A DNA stretch of 64,000 nt from Deltaproteobacteria bacterium (GCA_006226375.1 SBHC01000016.1:40425-104424); one strand, 5' to 3'; counted from the stretch's first letter, positions 1 through 8,797 are shown. Translations and numbers: made by a program. Notes: generated from the sequence alone by a model not told the origin.

Positions 1-598
1 ATTCTGTGGAGGTCTTATCCTTCCAGCTTTTTTCGATCACCTCGGCTTGTTTGAGAATCGCTTCGGCCAAGACTGTGGCCAACTGACAGCGGCGAGAAGC
101 TTTGTCTCCTTCTCCTTTGAGGGCTTCGACGGGTGCTTTGTCTTCGCTGCTCTTGGCGAAGAGAAGGTAACCTAAAGCTGGCAAACCGCGACGGCTGGCT
201 CCCAGCTGATTCACATACGCTACATCCAAAGTGGTGCTGCCTTTGACTTCTTCTTCCACCGAGGCTGGCTTGGTGGGCCAGTAGTGAATGTGGCTGACTG
301 TTTCTTTGTCGAGGGCTGGTCCAAACCGATACAACGCGACATGCTGCCAGGCTTGCACCGTTGTTTGCCAAGCCGTTTGAGCCTTGGTCAGGTTGGCTTC
401 GCTGACGTCTCCACACAGCCCTTGAAGCTCTTGGTGCAATGCTTTGCTTTGTTGGGTGAAGGCTTCATACGCAGGAATGACAACCTTTTGTGTGGTGTCT
501 TGGAAGAGCTTCTCGCGGTCAAAGGCTGGCTTACTCTCTGAGCAAGCGTAGAAGTTCAGCGTTAACCCAAGGAGTACAAGGCTGGAGAGCACTACCAT
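1..598 (-). CDS. Imelysin-like lipoprotein (C-terminus outside window)
   Basis: The minus-strand frame stays open from an ATG at 598 to the window edge (about 199 codons seen). The product starts with a hydrophobic signal ending NFYAC, so it is probably a lipoprotein although the lipobox is weak and the n-region lacks charge. The helical body and the stretch RRGLPALGYLLF match the imelysin (peptidase M75) fold, where the usual form is GxPALEYLLF; the acidic residue is Gly here. It lies downstream of DUF1111 and a canonical imelysin gene, so it is probably the third gene of one operon. Imelysin-like proteins are periplasmic and often tied to iron uptake; the exact role is unknown. Confidence 0.75.
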   Translation of the reverse strand, partial: MVVLSSLVLLGLTLNFYACSESKPAFDREKLFQDTTQKVVIPAYEAFTQQSKALHQELQGLCGDVSEANLTKAQTAWQTTVQAWQHVALYRFGPALDKETVSHIHYWPTKPASVEEEVKGSTTLDVAYVNQLGASRRGLPALGYLLFAKSSEDKAPVEALKGEGDKASRRCQLATVLAEAILKQAEVIEKSWKDKTSTE

Positions 599-696
599 CT
601 TGAGCCTGTGAGGTATAGCGTATGGTGGGTTGAAAGTTGCCACGTTGTCCCCTTTTGGGTTGTTGGTCTTGTGCTTGGAATCGCTATGTACGGAGA

Positions 697-2139
697 TTAA
701 AGCGACTTCAGAAAGGCGAGCAGAGCTTCTCGGTCTGCTTTGGGCATAGCTACAAATGTTTCTTGGGAAGCTTTGGCTTCACCGCCATGCCATAAGATCG
801 CCTCTTGGACGTTGCGGGCTCGGCCGTCATGCAAGAAAAAGGTATGACGATTCACCGTCTTGGTCAGACCAATGCCCCAGAGGGGTGGGGTGCGCCATTC
901 GCTGCCTGTCGCTTCAAAGTCAGGCCGCTTGTCCGAGAGCCCTTCACCCATATCGTGAAGCAACAGATCGGTGTAAGGGTAGATGGTTTGGTTGGACAAT
1001 TCAGGCAAGTCGGTGACCGTTCCCGTCGTAAACTTGGGGGTGTGGCAACGGTTGCACTTGGCTTCGTAAAACATCTGCTTGCCGCGAAGCACTTGAGGGT
1101 CTTCCCAGTCACGACGTCCTGGAGGTGCCAACAGGCGTTGGTAGTTGACTACCTGGCGAATCTTTTCCTCGGGAACCTCGGGAGTTCCTCCGCTCTTGGA
1201 TTGGCTGCACAGCGTTTGCTTTTTGGTGCAGTTTTCGCTGGGAAACATCGGGGATGTGATGCCGATGTCGCCGAGAAAGGCGCCCGACGTTTGTTGCTCC
1301 AAGTTGGGTTGGTTGGCCTTCCACCCAAACCGTCCCATGACGGTTTTCTTTTGTTTGGCGTTCCACACTTGGTTGGGTCGCCCTGAGATGCCATCGCCGT
1401 CTTTGTCATCGGGGTCTGCCTGGGCCAAGAGTGCTTGCTCAGGGATCGCTTGCAACAGACCCAAACCAAACACTGGAGGTGCGACTCTCGGGGAGAACAG
1501 CACGTCTTTGTGCATGGGACCGTACGCTAGGTTTTTGAAGGTGTAGGTTGGTTTGCGAAGAGAATAGGCCTCTCCGTCTGCAAACGTTCCTGGGATCTCT
1601 TCGTAAGTGATAGAGACGTTTCCTTCAGGCTTGACTCCAAGAATCGAGCGGGTTTGTAGCTGGCCGCCGTAAGATGGCTCCGGGTTCGGCCCACCGTTGG
1701 GGCCTTTTCCTGGAATGCTCAATCGCAGCAGCATCGACAAGAGAGGCTCATTGGGCTCGGTGGGAGGTTGGCCTCGACCATCCTTGAAGTGACAACCTGA
1801 GCATGAATGTGCGTTGAACAGAGGGCCAAGACCATCGCGCTTTTCGGTGGACGCGGGGGCCGTGACCCAGCTGCTATTAAAGAAAGAGTTGCCCACAAAG
1901 AAGTCGGCCTTGTGCTCGGCTTTCATGTTCGCGAGCGTGTTGGCAAACGCGTTGCGGGTGAGGTCGAACACTGTCGTTGAGCCTCCTGCGTACTGTTCAC
2001 CAGGCTCCGGCTGGGAGTAGGGACTGCCACAGCCGAGGAGTATTCCACCGCTCAACAAGGCGACGAAGCACAATCCTACGATCCACCTTCGCGTGTTGTT
2101 CTTGGGATGTGAGTTTGAAATGGGGGTTGGCTTGTTCAT
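697..2139 (-). CDS. DUF1111 dihaem oxidoreductase-like lipoprotein
   Basis: 480 residues. A signal peptide ends with the lipobox LLGC, so the mature protein is probably a membrane-anchored periplasmic lipoprotein. Two c-type haem sites are visible: CSGCH in the N-terminal third (next to FNAHSCSGCHFKDGRG, typical of DUF1111) and CNRCH near the C-terminus, followed by YPYTDLLLHDMGEGL, a strongly conserved DUF1111 segment. The family was once called thiol oxidoreductase; its real substrate is not settled. It sits 33 bp downstream of the imelysin gene and 98 bp before the second imelysin-like gene, a gene order typical of bacterial iron-related loci. Confidence 0.9.
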   Translation of the reverse strand: MNKPTPISNSHPKNNTRRWIVGLCFVALLSGGILLGCGSPYSQPEPGEQYAGGSTTVFDLTRNAFANTLANMKAEHKADFFVGNSFFNSSWVTAPASTEKRDGLGPLFNAHSCSGCHFKDGRGQPPTEPNEPLLSMLLRLSIPGKGPNGGPNPEPSYGGQLQTRSILGVKPEGNVSITYEEIPGTFADGEAYSLRKPTYTFKNLAYGPMHKDVLFSPRVAPPVFGLGLLQAIPEQALLAQADPDDKDGDGISGRPNQVWNAKQKKTVMGRFGWKANQPNLEQQTSGAFLGDIGITSPMFPSENCTKKQTLCSQSKSGGTPEVPEEKIRQVVNYQRLLAPPGRRDWEDPQVLRGKQMFYEAKCNRCHTPKFTTGTVTDLPELSNQTIYPYTDLLLHDMGEGLSDKRPDFEATGSEWRTPPLWGIGLTKTVNRHTFFLHDGRARNVQEAILWHGGEAKASQETFVAMPKADREALLAFLKSL

Positions 2140-2172
2140 CGTGCAGACCTTTTGTAAGCCGACTCTTGTCTT

Positions 2173-3348
2173 TTATTCTTCCAGTTCGGTGCTGATGGTG
2201 ATGTCAAACAGCTTGGCGATCTGAGCAATCGTTTGGGCCTGCGTTTGCAGCGCGTCGATAGCTGCCTTCACCTTCTTCCGGCCGTCGGAGCTTTCGTCAC
2301 CTTTGATCGCCTGGTCGAAAGGCTCTGGGATAGCTTCTATCGCAGCGACGCTGGCTTCCAGTTGTTGCTTCATCTTATCGGCCAACGCAGTATCCTTGAG
2401 GCGGACCAAGTCATCCAGGCTGGTCCCACTCACCGAGCCGTACTTGCCAAGGTACACATTCTGAATGCCTTTGGCGTTGTACAAAATGTCATTTTTGGTG
2501 TTGTCGCTGAAGCAGGAGTGCTCTTCTTCCTGATCCTTTTCCGTGTAGGGAGTTGTCATCCGTTCACCCGACAGCTCTCCACCGCTCAGCTTGCCCATTC
2601 CTGTCAGAATCTTGGTCAGCGCAGCCTTGGCATCGCCCGAGGTCATTTTGCCCGCGTAGTTATCCGCTTTGTCGGGGGCCCAGTCGCTCATAACGGTTTG
2701 AACGTCTTTCAACAGGATGCTGGTGACGAGCTTCAAGTACGCGCCGCGACGGTCTTGGTTTTTCGCTGTGCCGTTGCCGTCTGTCACATAGTCGGTGTGG
2801 GGGCGTTGGCCAGCGCCGGTGTCGCTCATGTCTTGGCCCCAAAGCAGGAACTCGATGGCGTGCCAGCCGAGGGCAACGTTCTTTTCTCCGCCTTTCTCGT
2901 TGGCGTCGGAGAGGACTTTCTCCTCAATGTTGGGGAAGGCAGAGGTCATGTTGACGATGCCCGAGTCTTCGGCATCTTTGACGTAATCGATGTAGTTCTC
3001 GTCCAAAGGCCATGCGTTGATGCGCCCTTCGAGGCCGCGTTCGTCGTCAATGGGGCCGCCGTAAAAGCGGTAGACTTCGGTGGCTCCGTAGGGGTTGCGA
3101 ACGGCCAACCACTTGTCTTTGGCGGTCTTCAAGGTCTCTGCGCTGGGACTGGCAACCAGAGCATCAATGGCGGTTTGTAGCTCCTTGATCCCTTTCTCTA
3201 CTTCCTGGTAGTTGGCGTACACAAGCTTGGCGTACGTTGCGACAAACTCCTTCATTTTGGCGTCCACGTCACCTCCTCCACCGCAGGATACAGTGAATAG
3301 GCTGGACACACACAACAGGCTCAACACGAAAAAGGCTTTGCGAAACAT
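2173..3348 (-). CDS. Imelysin family (peptidase M75-like) lipoprotein
   Basis: 391 residues from the ATG at 3348, which has the strong site AAGGAGTGAAG just upstream. A longer reading from 3528 is open but would bury the signal peptide. The signal ends TVSC followed by a Gly run, so it is a lipoprotein. The imelysin hallmark GWHAIEFLLWG (GxHxxE) is intact, as is YRFYGGPID. Members are periplasmic, and despite the peptidase name many are thought to bind metal or haem in iron uptake. It is the first gene of a minus-strand set with DUF1111 and a second imelysin-like gene. Confidence 0.88.
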   Translation of the reverse strand: MFRKAFFVLSLLCVSSLFTVSCGGGGDVDAKMKEFVATYAKLVYANYQEVEKGIKELQTAIDALVASPSAETLKTAKDKWLAVRNPYGATEVYRFYGGPIDDERGLEGRINAWPLDENYIDYVKDAEDSGIVNMTSAFPNIEEKVLSDANEKGGEKNVALGWHAIEFLLWGQDMSDTGAGQRPHTDYVTDGNGTAKNQDRRGAYLKLVTSILLKDVQTVMSDWAPDKADNYAGKMTSGDAKAALTKILTGMGKLSGGELSGERMTTPYTEKDQEEEHSCFSDNTKNDILYNAKGIQNVYLGKYGSVSGTSLDDLVRLKDTALADKMKQQLEASVAAIEAIPEPFDQAIKGDESSDGRKKVKAAIDALQTQAQTIAQIAKLFDITISTELEE

Positions 3349-3784
3349 CTTCACTCCTTCAAGGATACCTCGGATGAGGCAAGGGTGAGCTGCTAAAGAT
3401 GTAGCTATATCCTTCAGTAAGGGACTAGCCTTCTGCAAGGGAAGCATCCTTAGCGCGGGACACCCGGTTGACAGTAACGCAGTGCAGCCAAAACCAAGTA
3501 GCTGTAGGACAAGGGTCTGCCTTTGCACATAGCAAAAACATAGGGAGTCTATGTTGGTTGAGAAGAGCTATCGCCTGTACTTCTCCTCTGCCGATGCACG
3601 GTGAGAAGAAGTAGAGAAGATAAGTCTTGTTTTCGAAGGAACCGGAACGAAAAGCGAGCATCTTTGACGACAAACGTTGGTGCTCCAACTTGTCCAAAAA
3701 GAAGGCTTTTGTGTCCCGCTTCCAAAGGGTGCAGTCCTACACCTTAGGTTCAGGCTCTCTGCTGGTTGTGACGAATTTGTGGGT

Positions 3785-3816
3785 TGTACCTTCTCTCTCT
3801 TTGTAGAGAAGGTACA
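3785..3816. repeat. 12-bp stem hairpin
   Basis: GTACCTTCTCT at 3786-3796 is the exact reverse complement of AGAGAAGGTAC at 3805-3815, with an 8-base loop; a T-A pair extends it by one. No T-run follows on either strand, so it is not a normal intrinsic terminator. It could be an operator or an RNA structural element. Confidence 0.6.
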
Positions 3817-3954
3817 GCACACAGATCTCGTTGTTCAATGCAGGCCAAAGCTCAACGTTCTCAAACGAAAAGGCTTTTCCCACGTAACAGACGCTAGCTA
3901 TCACATGAGTGTGTGGTTGTCAACTCCGCGACGTAAGGGGCTTGAAGAAGGGCT

Positions 3955-3982
3955 TTGCTTGTCCATGCGTTTGTGATATATA
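3955..3982 (+). promoter_or_regulatory. Possible sigma-70 promoter for the calpain gene
   Basis: TTGCTT at 3955 and TATATA at 3977 are separated by 16 bases and lie about 75 bp before the ATG at 4054. The match is to the general housekeeping consensus only; this is a weak call. Confidence 0.3.
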
Positions 3983-4053
3983 GGCTTTTGCTTGTATCTT
4001 TTTGATTCTCAGGGCTTGTTCCCGCTTACCTTTTGACGACTCAAGGTGCTCTT

Positions 4054-5463
4054 ATGCCTCGCTCTATCAACAACGCCAACCAGCCTTACCCGTTCCTGCG
4101 GGAAGTGCAAGAGAACGCTCAACCGGGCGATCGTATCGAAGTCATTAATGTTTCGGAGGCTCCAGAAACAGCGTATCACCAAGCCGATGCTGTAACTCTG
4201 GAAGTGGATGAGTCGGGGCAATTTAAAGGGGAGTTGGCCAATCTGCACGAAGGTGACTACTTGCAAGTGCGAACCCGCAGCTCCAACGGTAGCGTGAGTA
4301 GCTGGCTTTCGGTGCAAGCCAACGGCATTGGAGAAGACACTCGGAACGCACAAATGGGTCCACGCGGTCTGGGCATCAAAGCCTTCCCTGGTGGTACCCT
4401 GCGGCCTGTTCATCTGGGCGGTGGCGCTCTCTCTGAACCCAACGCTCAGTTGCGCTTTACCAATCTTCGGACAGGGGAACACACCGATGTAAGTTTGGAT
4501 GGCAAAGGCCACCTTCCTCTTGGAGTTACCCTCAACGGTGAGGTCGGTGACGACTTCCAAATCGCCGTTAATGACGGTGTCAACAACAACGACTTCAACC
4601 TTGTCTTGGTCAACACCGTTCAGGTCAAGGACGCTTCGTCTGATTTGGATGACCCTGTTGCTAGCGATCGTTACATGCGTGGTGGGCAAACAAGCCTGAA
4701 GAAAGTTCGTTTTCAAGGCCCCTTGTTTGTGGACGGCGCCAAGTCGTCGGATGTGAAGCAGGGAAGCCTGGGCAACTGTTACTTTTGTGCTGCTGCCGCT
4801 GCTGTCGCTCATGTTCATCCTGAGGTGATTGAAAACATGATGACCGACAACGGAGACGGCACCTACACGGTCACATTCAATGTCGAGACTCCCCCAGACT
4901 CTGGAACGTATGAGCCTCAGTCCGTAACTGTTGACGGTGAACTTTATGTCAGCCACGGCAACAATCCAACCTACGGTGGCTCGACAACAAACTCTGGGAA
5001 CCGCGAAACCATGGAGATGTGGTTTCCAATCTTGGAGAAAGCCTTCTCGCAGCTCAACAACGGTAGCTACCAAAACATCGAAAGCGGCTGGTCCCACAAG
5101 GCCATGATGATGCTGACCGGTGCCACCGTGAACGATGAGCACTTTCTCCCCAACAAGAACCTCGACGATCTGTTTGCAAGCTTGATGGAAGCCCAGGAAA
5201 ACGGTTGGCCCGGTTCGGCAGTCACCTACACGAAGAACTCTTCCGAGGGCTCTCGTTACTCAGGCTCTCGGATCTACGCCGACCACGCTTACTCCGTTCT
5301 TGGAGCCAAAGAAGAAAACGGACAGCGTTACGTTCAGTTGCGCAACCCTTGGGGCAACTCCGAACCCGGAAACGACGGCAAGAACGACGGCATCTTCTGG
5401 CTAGAGCTCGAACAATTTCCCCACTACTTCCAGTGGTGCAACGTTACACACGCTCCCTCTTAA
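4054..5463 (+). CDS. Calpain-type (C2) cysteine peptidase
   Basis: 469 residues. I chose the ATG at 4054 (AAGGTG 5-6 bases upstream) over a TTG at 4033. The C-terminal half carries the papain-fold calpain core: Cys242 in QGSLGNCYFCAAAA, His411 in DHAYSVLG and Asn431 in LRNPWGNS, so the catalytic triad is complete. The first 200 residues look like two beta-rich repeats (IEVINVSE, LQVRTRSS; FTNLRTGEH, FQIAVNDG) that may bind a partner or ligand. There is no signal peptide, so it is either cytoplasmic or exported by another route. Bacterial calpains are scattered and their targets mostly unknown. No EF-hand or C2 domain is seen. Confidence 0.88.
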   Translation: MPRSINNANQPYPFLREVQENAQPGDRIEVINVSEAPETAYHQADAVTLEVDESGQFKGELANLHEGDYLQVRTRSSNGSVSSWLSVQANGIGEDTRNAQMGPRGLGIKAFPGGTLRPVHLGGGALSEPNAQLRFTNLRTGEHTDVSLDGKGHLPLGVTLNGEVGDDFQIAVNDGVNNNDFNLVLVNTVQVKDASSDLDDPVASDRYMRGGQTSLKKVRFQGPLFVDGAKSSDVKQGSLGNCYFCAAAAAVAHVHPEVIENMMTDNGDGTYTVTFNVETPPDSGTYEPQSVTVDGELYVSHGNNPTYGGSTTNSGNRETMEMWFPILEKAFSQLNNGSYQNIESGWSHKAMMMLTGATVNDEHFLPNKNLDDLFASLMEAQENGWPGSAVTYTKNSSEGSRYSGSRIYADHAYSVLGAKEENGQRYVQLRNPWGNSEPGNDGKNDGIFWLELEQFPHYFQWCNVTHAPS

Positions 5464-5484
5464 TTTCCAACGTTCGATCTGGTC

Positions 5485-5560
5485 CTCTGAACCAAGTCCT
5501 CTGGTTCAGAGCGTGAATGGAGCGATCTGGTTCCACAACGAGAGCAACGATTGTTGTGGA
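5485..5560. repeat. Two tandem hairpins after the calpain gene
   Basis: The first pairs CTCTGAACCA (5485-5494) with TGGTTCAGAG (5502-5511), starting 22 bp after the stop codon. The second pairs TCCACAAC (5532-5539) with GTTGTGGA (5553-5560). Neither has a T-run. They may protect the 3' end of the mRNA or slow polymerase. The rest of the gap up to 5874 shows nothing else that I can name. Confidence 0.55.
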
Positions 5561-5874
5561 GAAGAGTCGTGTGGCGGGAGAGGTTGAGGGGCTTAACATC
5601 CTGCTACTCTAATCTTTTTCAGAATGTAGTTGATTTGTATGAGTTTGTGGTTTAGTATACGCGGGCTGAAATTTACGGCCGGTTCCTTTGGGCCGTATCT
5701 TGACGGAAAAAAACAAAAGGTTTTCCGCACAGTGTCTCGGACTTACGCGTAGAGCGCGTTTCGGTTGTTGAACCCACCCGATCGGATCCAACAAGCAAGT
5801 CCAAACCTCTACAGTGTGTGGTTCTCTTTCTTAATAGATCGACGAAACGAAACGATCGAACATGGAGGCTTAAA

Positions 5875-6156
5875 ATGTCACTTGCAGTTGCCATACAGTG
5901 CGAAAGCGGAATGGTTTGTCGAAACGTACGCGCCCTTGAGGAAATCAAGGAAGAGTTCGACGGCAGCTCCATCCCCTACGTTCACACCGATCAAAAGATG
6001 GGTTCCTGGGAAATCGTCTTGGCTTTCCGAGGCGCAGAATCTCTTGAACTCTACGAAAAAGGCGAGTTGAAGGCTCCCTGGGATGTTGTGGAAGAAGCAG
6101 CACCACGAAGCATCAACCCCCTCAAGGCTTCGAAGCGTGCCGCTCGCGGTGGCTGA
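5875..6156 (+). CDS. Small protein of unknown function
   Basis: 93 residues. The start at 5875 is set by a strong GGAGG at 5864-5868. The protein is soluble, with alternating beta and helical segments (SLAVAIQCESG, ALEEIKEEFDG, WEIVLAFRGAESLEL) and a basic C-terminal tail (KASKRAARGG). I do not recognise a family. It is monocistronic: a 411-bp gap precedes it and an intrinsic terminator follows 24 bp after its stop. The good ribosome-binding site and own terminator suggest a real, well-expressed gene. Confidence 0.65.
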   Translation: MSLAVAIQCESGMVCRNVRALEEIKEEFDGSSIPYVHTDQKMGSWEIVLAFRGAESLELYEKGELKAPWDVVEEAAPRSINPLKASKRAARGG

Positions 6157-6179
6157 TAAGCCAACTACACCCTTCCTTT

Positions 6180-6220
6180 CTGCTGCGTTGCTTCTTTGGG
6201 CGTAGCAGCCTCTTTCTTTT
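6180..6220 (+). terminator. Intrinsic terminator
   Basis: CTGCTGCG (6180-6187) pairs with CGTAGCAG (6201-6208), one G-U pair, and is followed by the T-rich tract CCTCTTTCTTTT. It sits 24 bp after the stop of the 93-residue gene. Confidence 0.7.
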
Positions 6221-6563
6221 CCCTTTCCATTCCTCTGCAGAGATAGAGAGTTCCTCTCGATCGCCGTTCTGCATCCTTTCTTTTCATCATTCCCAAACTA
6301 TAACATTTTGATAGACTTCTATATTTTGAAATAGAATGTCTTGATGTCCTTTTCTTATCAGTGGGTTGTGCTGTTTCGCGCTGGCGGATGCCACAAAATG
6401 ATATCCCTGTGCCGGCAACTCTGGATGGATAGGTTTCTTTCTCAAGTTCTTGGTTTCCTTCGTTTCTTTTGTCCTCTCTTCAGGTGGTCTCGGTTTTGCT
6501 CTAGAGAAGGGCATACCGCGCAACGTCACTGGGACAGCGCTACGGAGCGAAGGAGAAGCGAGC
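6221..6563. other. Intergenic region
   Basis: A stretch of about 340 bp with no credible gene. An AT-rich imperfect hairpin lies at 6313-6341 (AGACTTCTAT against ATAGAATGTCT, one bulge). Open frames crossing it are low-quality extensions of the next gene. Confidence 0.5.
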
Positions 6564-7337
6564 ATGAAGCGAGTCATCTTGGGTTGTTTGTTGTCGGGAG
6601 TGATCATGGGGACGGCAGAGGCCAAGTTTCCTCAGGTGGAAGCGCAAACCCGCTGGAAGGTGTTGTTGAAACAAGGCGACGACCTGGCGCGGAGTGCTTC
6701 TCCTTCCCAACGCGTAAAGGGCGCGAATATCTTGCTGCGTGCTTACCAGTTGGCTCCTGGAAAGTTCACGACGATGGTGGCTGCAAGTCGGGCTTGTATG
6801 CTGCTAGGGTTTGAGACTCGGAGCAAGGCCAAAATGAGGTACTGGGGAGAGCGGGGTTGGAAGATCTCCAAGCAGATGATACGACGCTGGCCGAAAAGCT
6901 CCGAAGGATACACCTGGGCAGCCATCCATGTGGGCTTGGTAGCACAAGGTAGCAGCCATGCTTCTGTGTTCTTCCGCGGGCTTCACATCCAGATCGAAAA
7001 TATGGCGAAGGCTTCGGTTCGCATCAACCCGGTTGCTCACGGGGGAATCGGTCATCGCATCCTGGGTCGGTACTACTACATGCTTCCCTGGCCGATGCGG
7101 AACCTCAAGAAGTCTCTCAAGCATCTGCGCACCTCATACATCTTGTCTTCATACGACGCCAACACACAGCTCTTCTATGCAGACACATTGTGGGCGAAAG
7201 GGCAGAAGCGCAAAGCCAAAGCCATCTACCGTTCCTGCGCCAAAAAGAAACTGCGCCATGCCCTACGAAGCGCTGTGCAAATCTCCGGTCGCAACGCGAT
7301 TCTCAAGTGTCGAGCCTGGCTTCAAAAGCATCGCTAA
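6564..7337 (+). CDS. Exported helical repeat protein, possibly TRAP-T (TatT)-like
   Basis: 257 residues from the ATG at 6564 (AAGGAGA 8 bases upstream). A signal peptide ends near GTAEA. The mature part is all helical and basic, with TPR-like pairs (AYQLAPGKF, AAIHVGLVAQ, LKHLRTSYILSSYDANTQLFYADTLW, KAKAIYRSCAKK). The order of a membrane-proximal helical domain and the segment GHRILGRYYYMLPWP resembles the periplasmic T component of TRAP transporters, but no transporter genes are nearby, so this is only a tentative fold match. It is convergent with the response-regulator gene; the two stop codons overlap by 4 bp. Confidence 0.65.
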   Translation: MKRVILGCLLSGVIMGTAEAKFPQVEAQTRWKVLLKQGDDLARSASPSQRVKGANILLRAYQLAPGKFTTMVAASRACMLLGFETRSKAKMRYWGERGWKISKQMIRRWPKSSEGYTWAAIHVGLVAQGSSHASVFFRGLHIQIENMAKASVRINPVAHGGIGHRILGRYYYMLPWPMRNLKKSLKHLRTSYILSSYDANTQLFYADTLWAKGQKRKAKAIYRSCAKKKLRHALRSAVQISGRNAILKCRAWLQKHR

Positions 7338-8755
7338 GAGTCTTTTGGCCTCGGAGTCAGGTTGTACTTCTTGATCTTGTAACGAAGCAAACGTTCGGAG
7401 ATACCGAGTGATTCGGCTGCGCGCGTCTTGACTCTGTTGTGGGCGTCAAGGGCTTCTTCAATCAACCGGGTCTCCAACCGTGTGACTTGTTCTGGAAGTG
7501 AGTTGTCTTCCGGTTCGTTTCTGGCCAAGGAGGCTCCCTGCTCTGGCGTGGGGCGCAGGGCAACAGGGAGGTCATTCAGTGTGACAGGAGAGCCCGAAGC
7601 CATCACCATGGCACGAGCCAAAATGTTCTTGAGTTCACGAACGTTCCCTGGAAAGCTGTAGGAGAGCAGGGCGTCGTGAGCATCTCTCTGAAGAGGGGGA
7701 CATTCCAAGCCGTATTCGTCAGCGATCGTTTCCATCAGGCGTTCGATCAGCGCAGGCAAGTCAGCTTTTCGCTCCCGTAACGTTGGGAGCTGGATGGTGA
7801 ACACGTTGAGACGATAGTACAGGTCTTCACGAAAGGTTCCCTCGGAGACAGCTTGTTGCAGATCTTTGTTGGTCGCCGCCAGAATACGAGCCTGCATCGG
7901 AATGGGTTGGCTACCGCCCACTCGCAAAAACGTTCGGTCTTGCAACACATTCAGTAGCTTCACCTGGACATGAAGTGGAATCTCGCCCACCTCGTCAAGC
8001 AACAACGTACCTTCTGCGGCTTGCTCAAAGTAACCCGGTCGCGTTTCCTCTGCGCCTGTGAAAGAGCCCTTCTCGTGTCCAAACAGCTCGCTCTCAAGAA
8101 CGCCTTCTCCCAATGTCGAACAGTTCAACGTGACAAGGGGGCCTGAGCCTCGCAAGCTGGCGAGGTGAATGGTTTTGGCCAACAAGTTTTTGCCTGTGCC
8201 GCTTTCACCCATCAACAAGACGGGGACGTCGGTACGAGCGACGCGGTTGGCCTGGGTCAATACCTCTGTCAGATGTTGACTTTGGCCGACCAGTCCTTTC
8301 AGACCCAACTCTTCTGTCAGGCGAGAACGTAGGGAGTCTACTTCATGCTCCAGGCGCCGCTTGGCCAGCGCTTCATGAATCAGGTTGTGGACGGCGTCAA
8401 GCTCAAGAGGCTTGGTCAGAAAGTGAAAAGCTCCCGCGCGAACGGCGTCCACGGCTTGTGGTACATCTGCAAAAGCAGACACGACCACGACAGGTATCTC
8501 TGGGTTTAACTCTTTGATATGACCGAGAAGATCAATGCCTGACATGTCTTTCATGCACAGGTCAGTGATGACCAGGTCGGGTGAACATTCGCCATGTTGG
8601 AGCGCCCGCCAGCAGTCTTCTGCGCAAGGGAAGGTTTGGACCTGGTAGCCTTCGTCTTCCAGAGATCCTGCGAGGACTTCTCGCTGGACAGGTTCATCCT
8701 CAACAACAGCGAGTGTCTCTGAAATCCGGTGTTGGGCTTGTTTTGGAAGTGTCAT
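7334..8755 (-). CDS. NtrC-family sigma-54 response regulator
   Basis: 473 residues from the ATG at 8755. Domains: receiver (about 13-128; phospho-acceptor Asp65 in DLVITD, acidic pocket EDE, Lys in LTKPL), AAA+ sigma-54 activation domain (Walker A GESGTGK; GSFTGA loop, a Ser variant of GAFTGA; DEVGEIPL Walker B) and a C-terminal Fis-type HTH (RAAESLGISERLLRYKIKKY). It should activate sigma-54 promoters when phosphorylated. No sensor kinase is adjacent. It lies 79 bp downstream of an outer-membrane barrel gene, and its ribosome-binding site lies in a hairpin (8765-8797). Confidence 0.93.
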   Translation of the reverse strand: MTLPKQAQHRISETLAVVEDEPVQREVLAGSLEDEGYQVQTFPCAEDCWRALQHGECSPDLVITDLCMKDMSGIDLLGHIKELNPEIPVVVVSAFADVPQAVDAVRAGAFHFLTKPLELDAVHNLIHEALAKRRLEHEVDSLRSRLTEELGLKGLVGQSQHLTEVLTQANRVARTDVPVLLMGESGTGKNLLAKTIHLASLRGSGPLVTLNCSTLGEGVLESELFGHEKGSFTGAEETRPGYFEQAAEGTLLLDEVGEIPLHVQVKLLNVLQDRTFLRVGGSQPIPMQARILAATNKDLQQAVSEGTFREDLYYRLNVFTIQLPTLRERKADLPALIERLMETIADEYGLECPPLQRDAHDALLSYSFPGNVRELKNILARAMVMASGSPVTLNDLPVALRPTPEQGASLARNEPEDNSLPEQVTRLETRLIEEALDAHNRVKTRAAESLGISERLLRYKIKKYNLTPRPKDS

Positions 8756-8764
8756 GGTTTGCGG

Positions 8765-8797
8765 CTGTTCCTTCCCTCTGGGCGTTCGGAGGAACAG
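8765..8797 (-). promoter_or_regulatory. Hairpin that would bury the ribosome-binding site of the regulator gene
   Basis: On the minus strand CTGTTCCTCC is followed 13 bases later by GGAAGGAACAG. The arms pair over about 10 bp and the 3' arm contains the Shine-Dalgarno sequence GGAAGGAA for the ATG at 8755. No T-run follows, so it is not a terminator. Confidence 0.5.

Larger units (their letters stand above)
3349..4053. other. Intergenic region between imelysin operon and calpain gene
   Basis: About 700 bp with no convincing gene. It must hold the promoters of the leftward imelysin operon and the rightward calpain gene. I looked for a Fur-type box and did not find one. It contains one strong hairpin (3785-3816) and a weaker inverted repeat around 3578-3609 (TACTTC with GAAGTA). 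Short open frames here have no usable ribosome-binding site and look random. Confidence 0.6.

Noticed and set aside
2173..3528. Longer imelysin reading from 3528
   Set aside because: It would place 60 residues before a perfect lipoprotein signal that has its own strong ribosome-binding site at 3348.
3677..3976. 99-codon plus-strand frame in the first intergenic region
   Set aside because: No ribosome-binding site and no recognisable composition; it spans the strong hairpin at 3785-3816.
3349..4053. Fur box upstream of the imelysin operon
   Set aside because: No stretch comes close to the GATAAT-type triplet pattern, although the gene content suggests iron control.
7334..8755. GSFTGA loop as a sign of a non-functional sigma-54 activator
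   Set aside because: Ser at the second position occurs in working NtrC-family proteins; the rest of the loop and both Walker motifs are intact.
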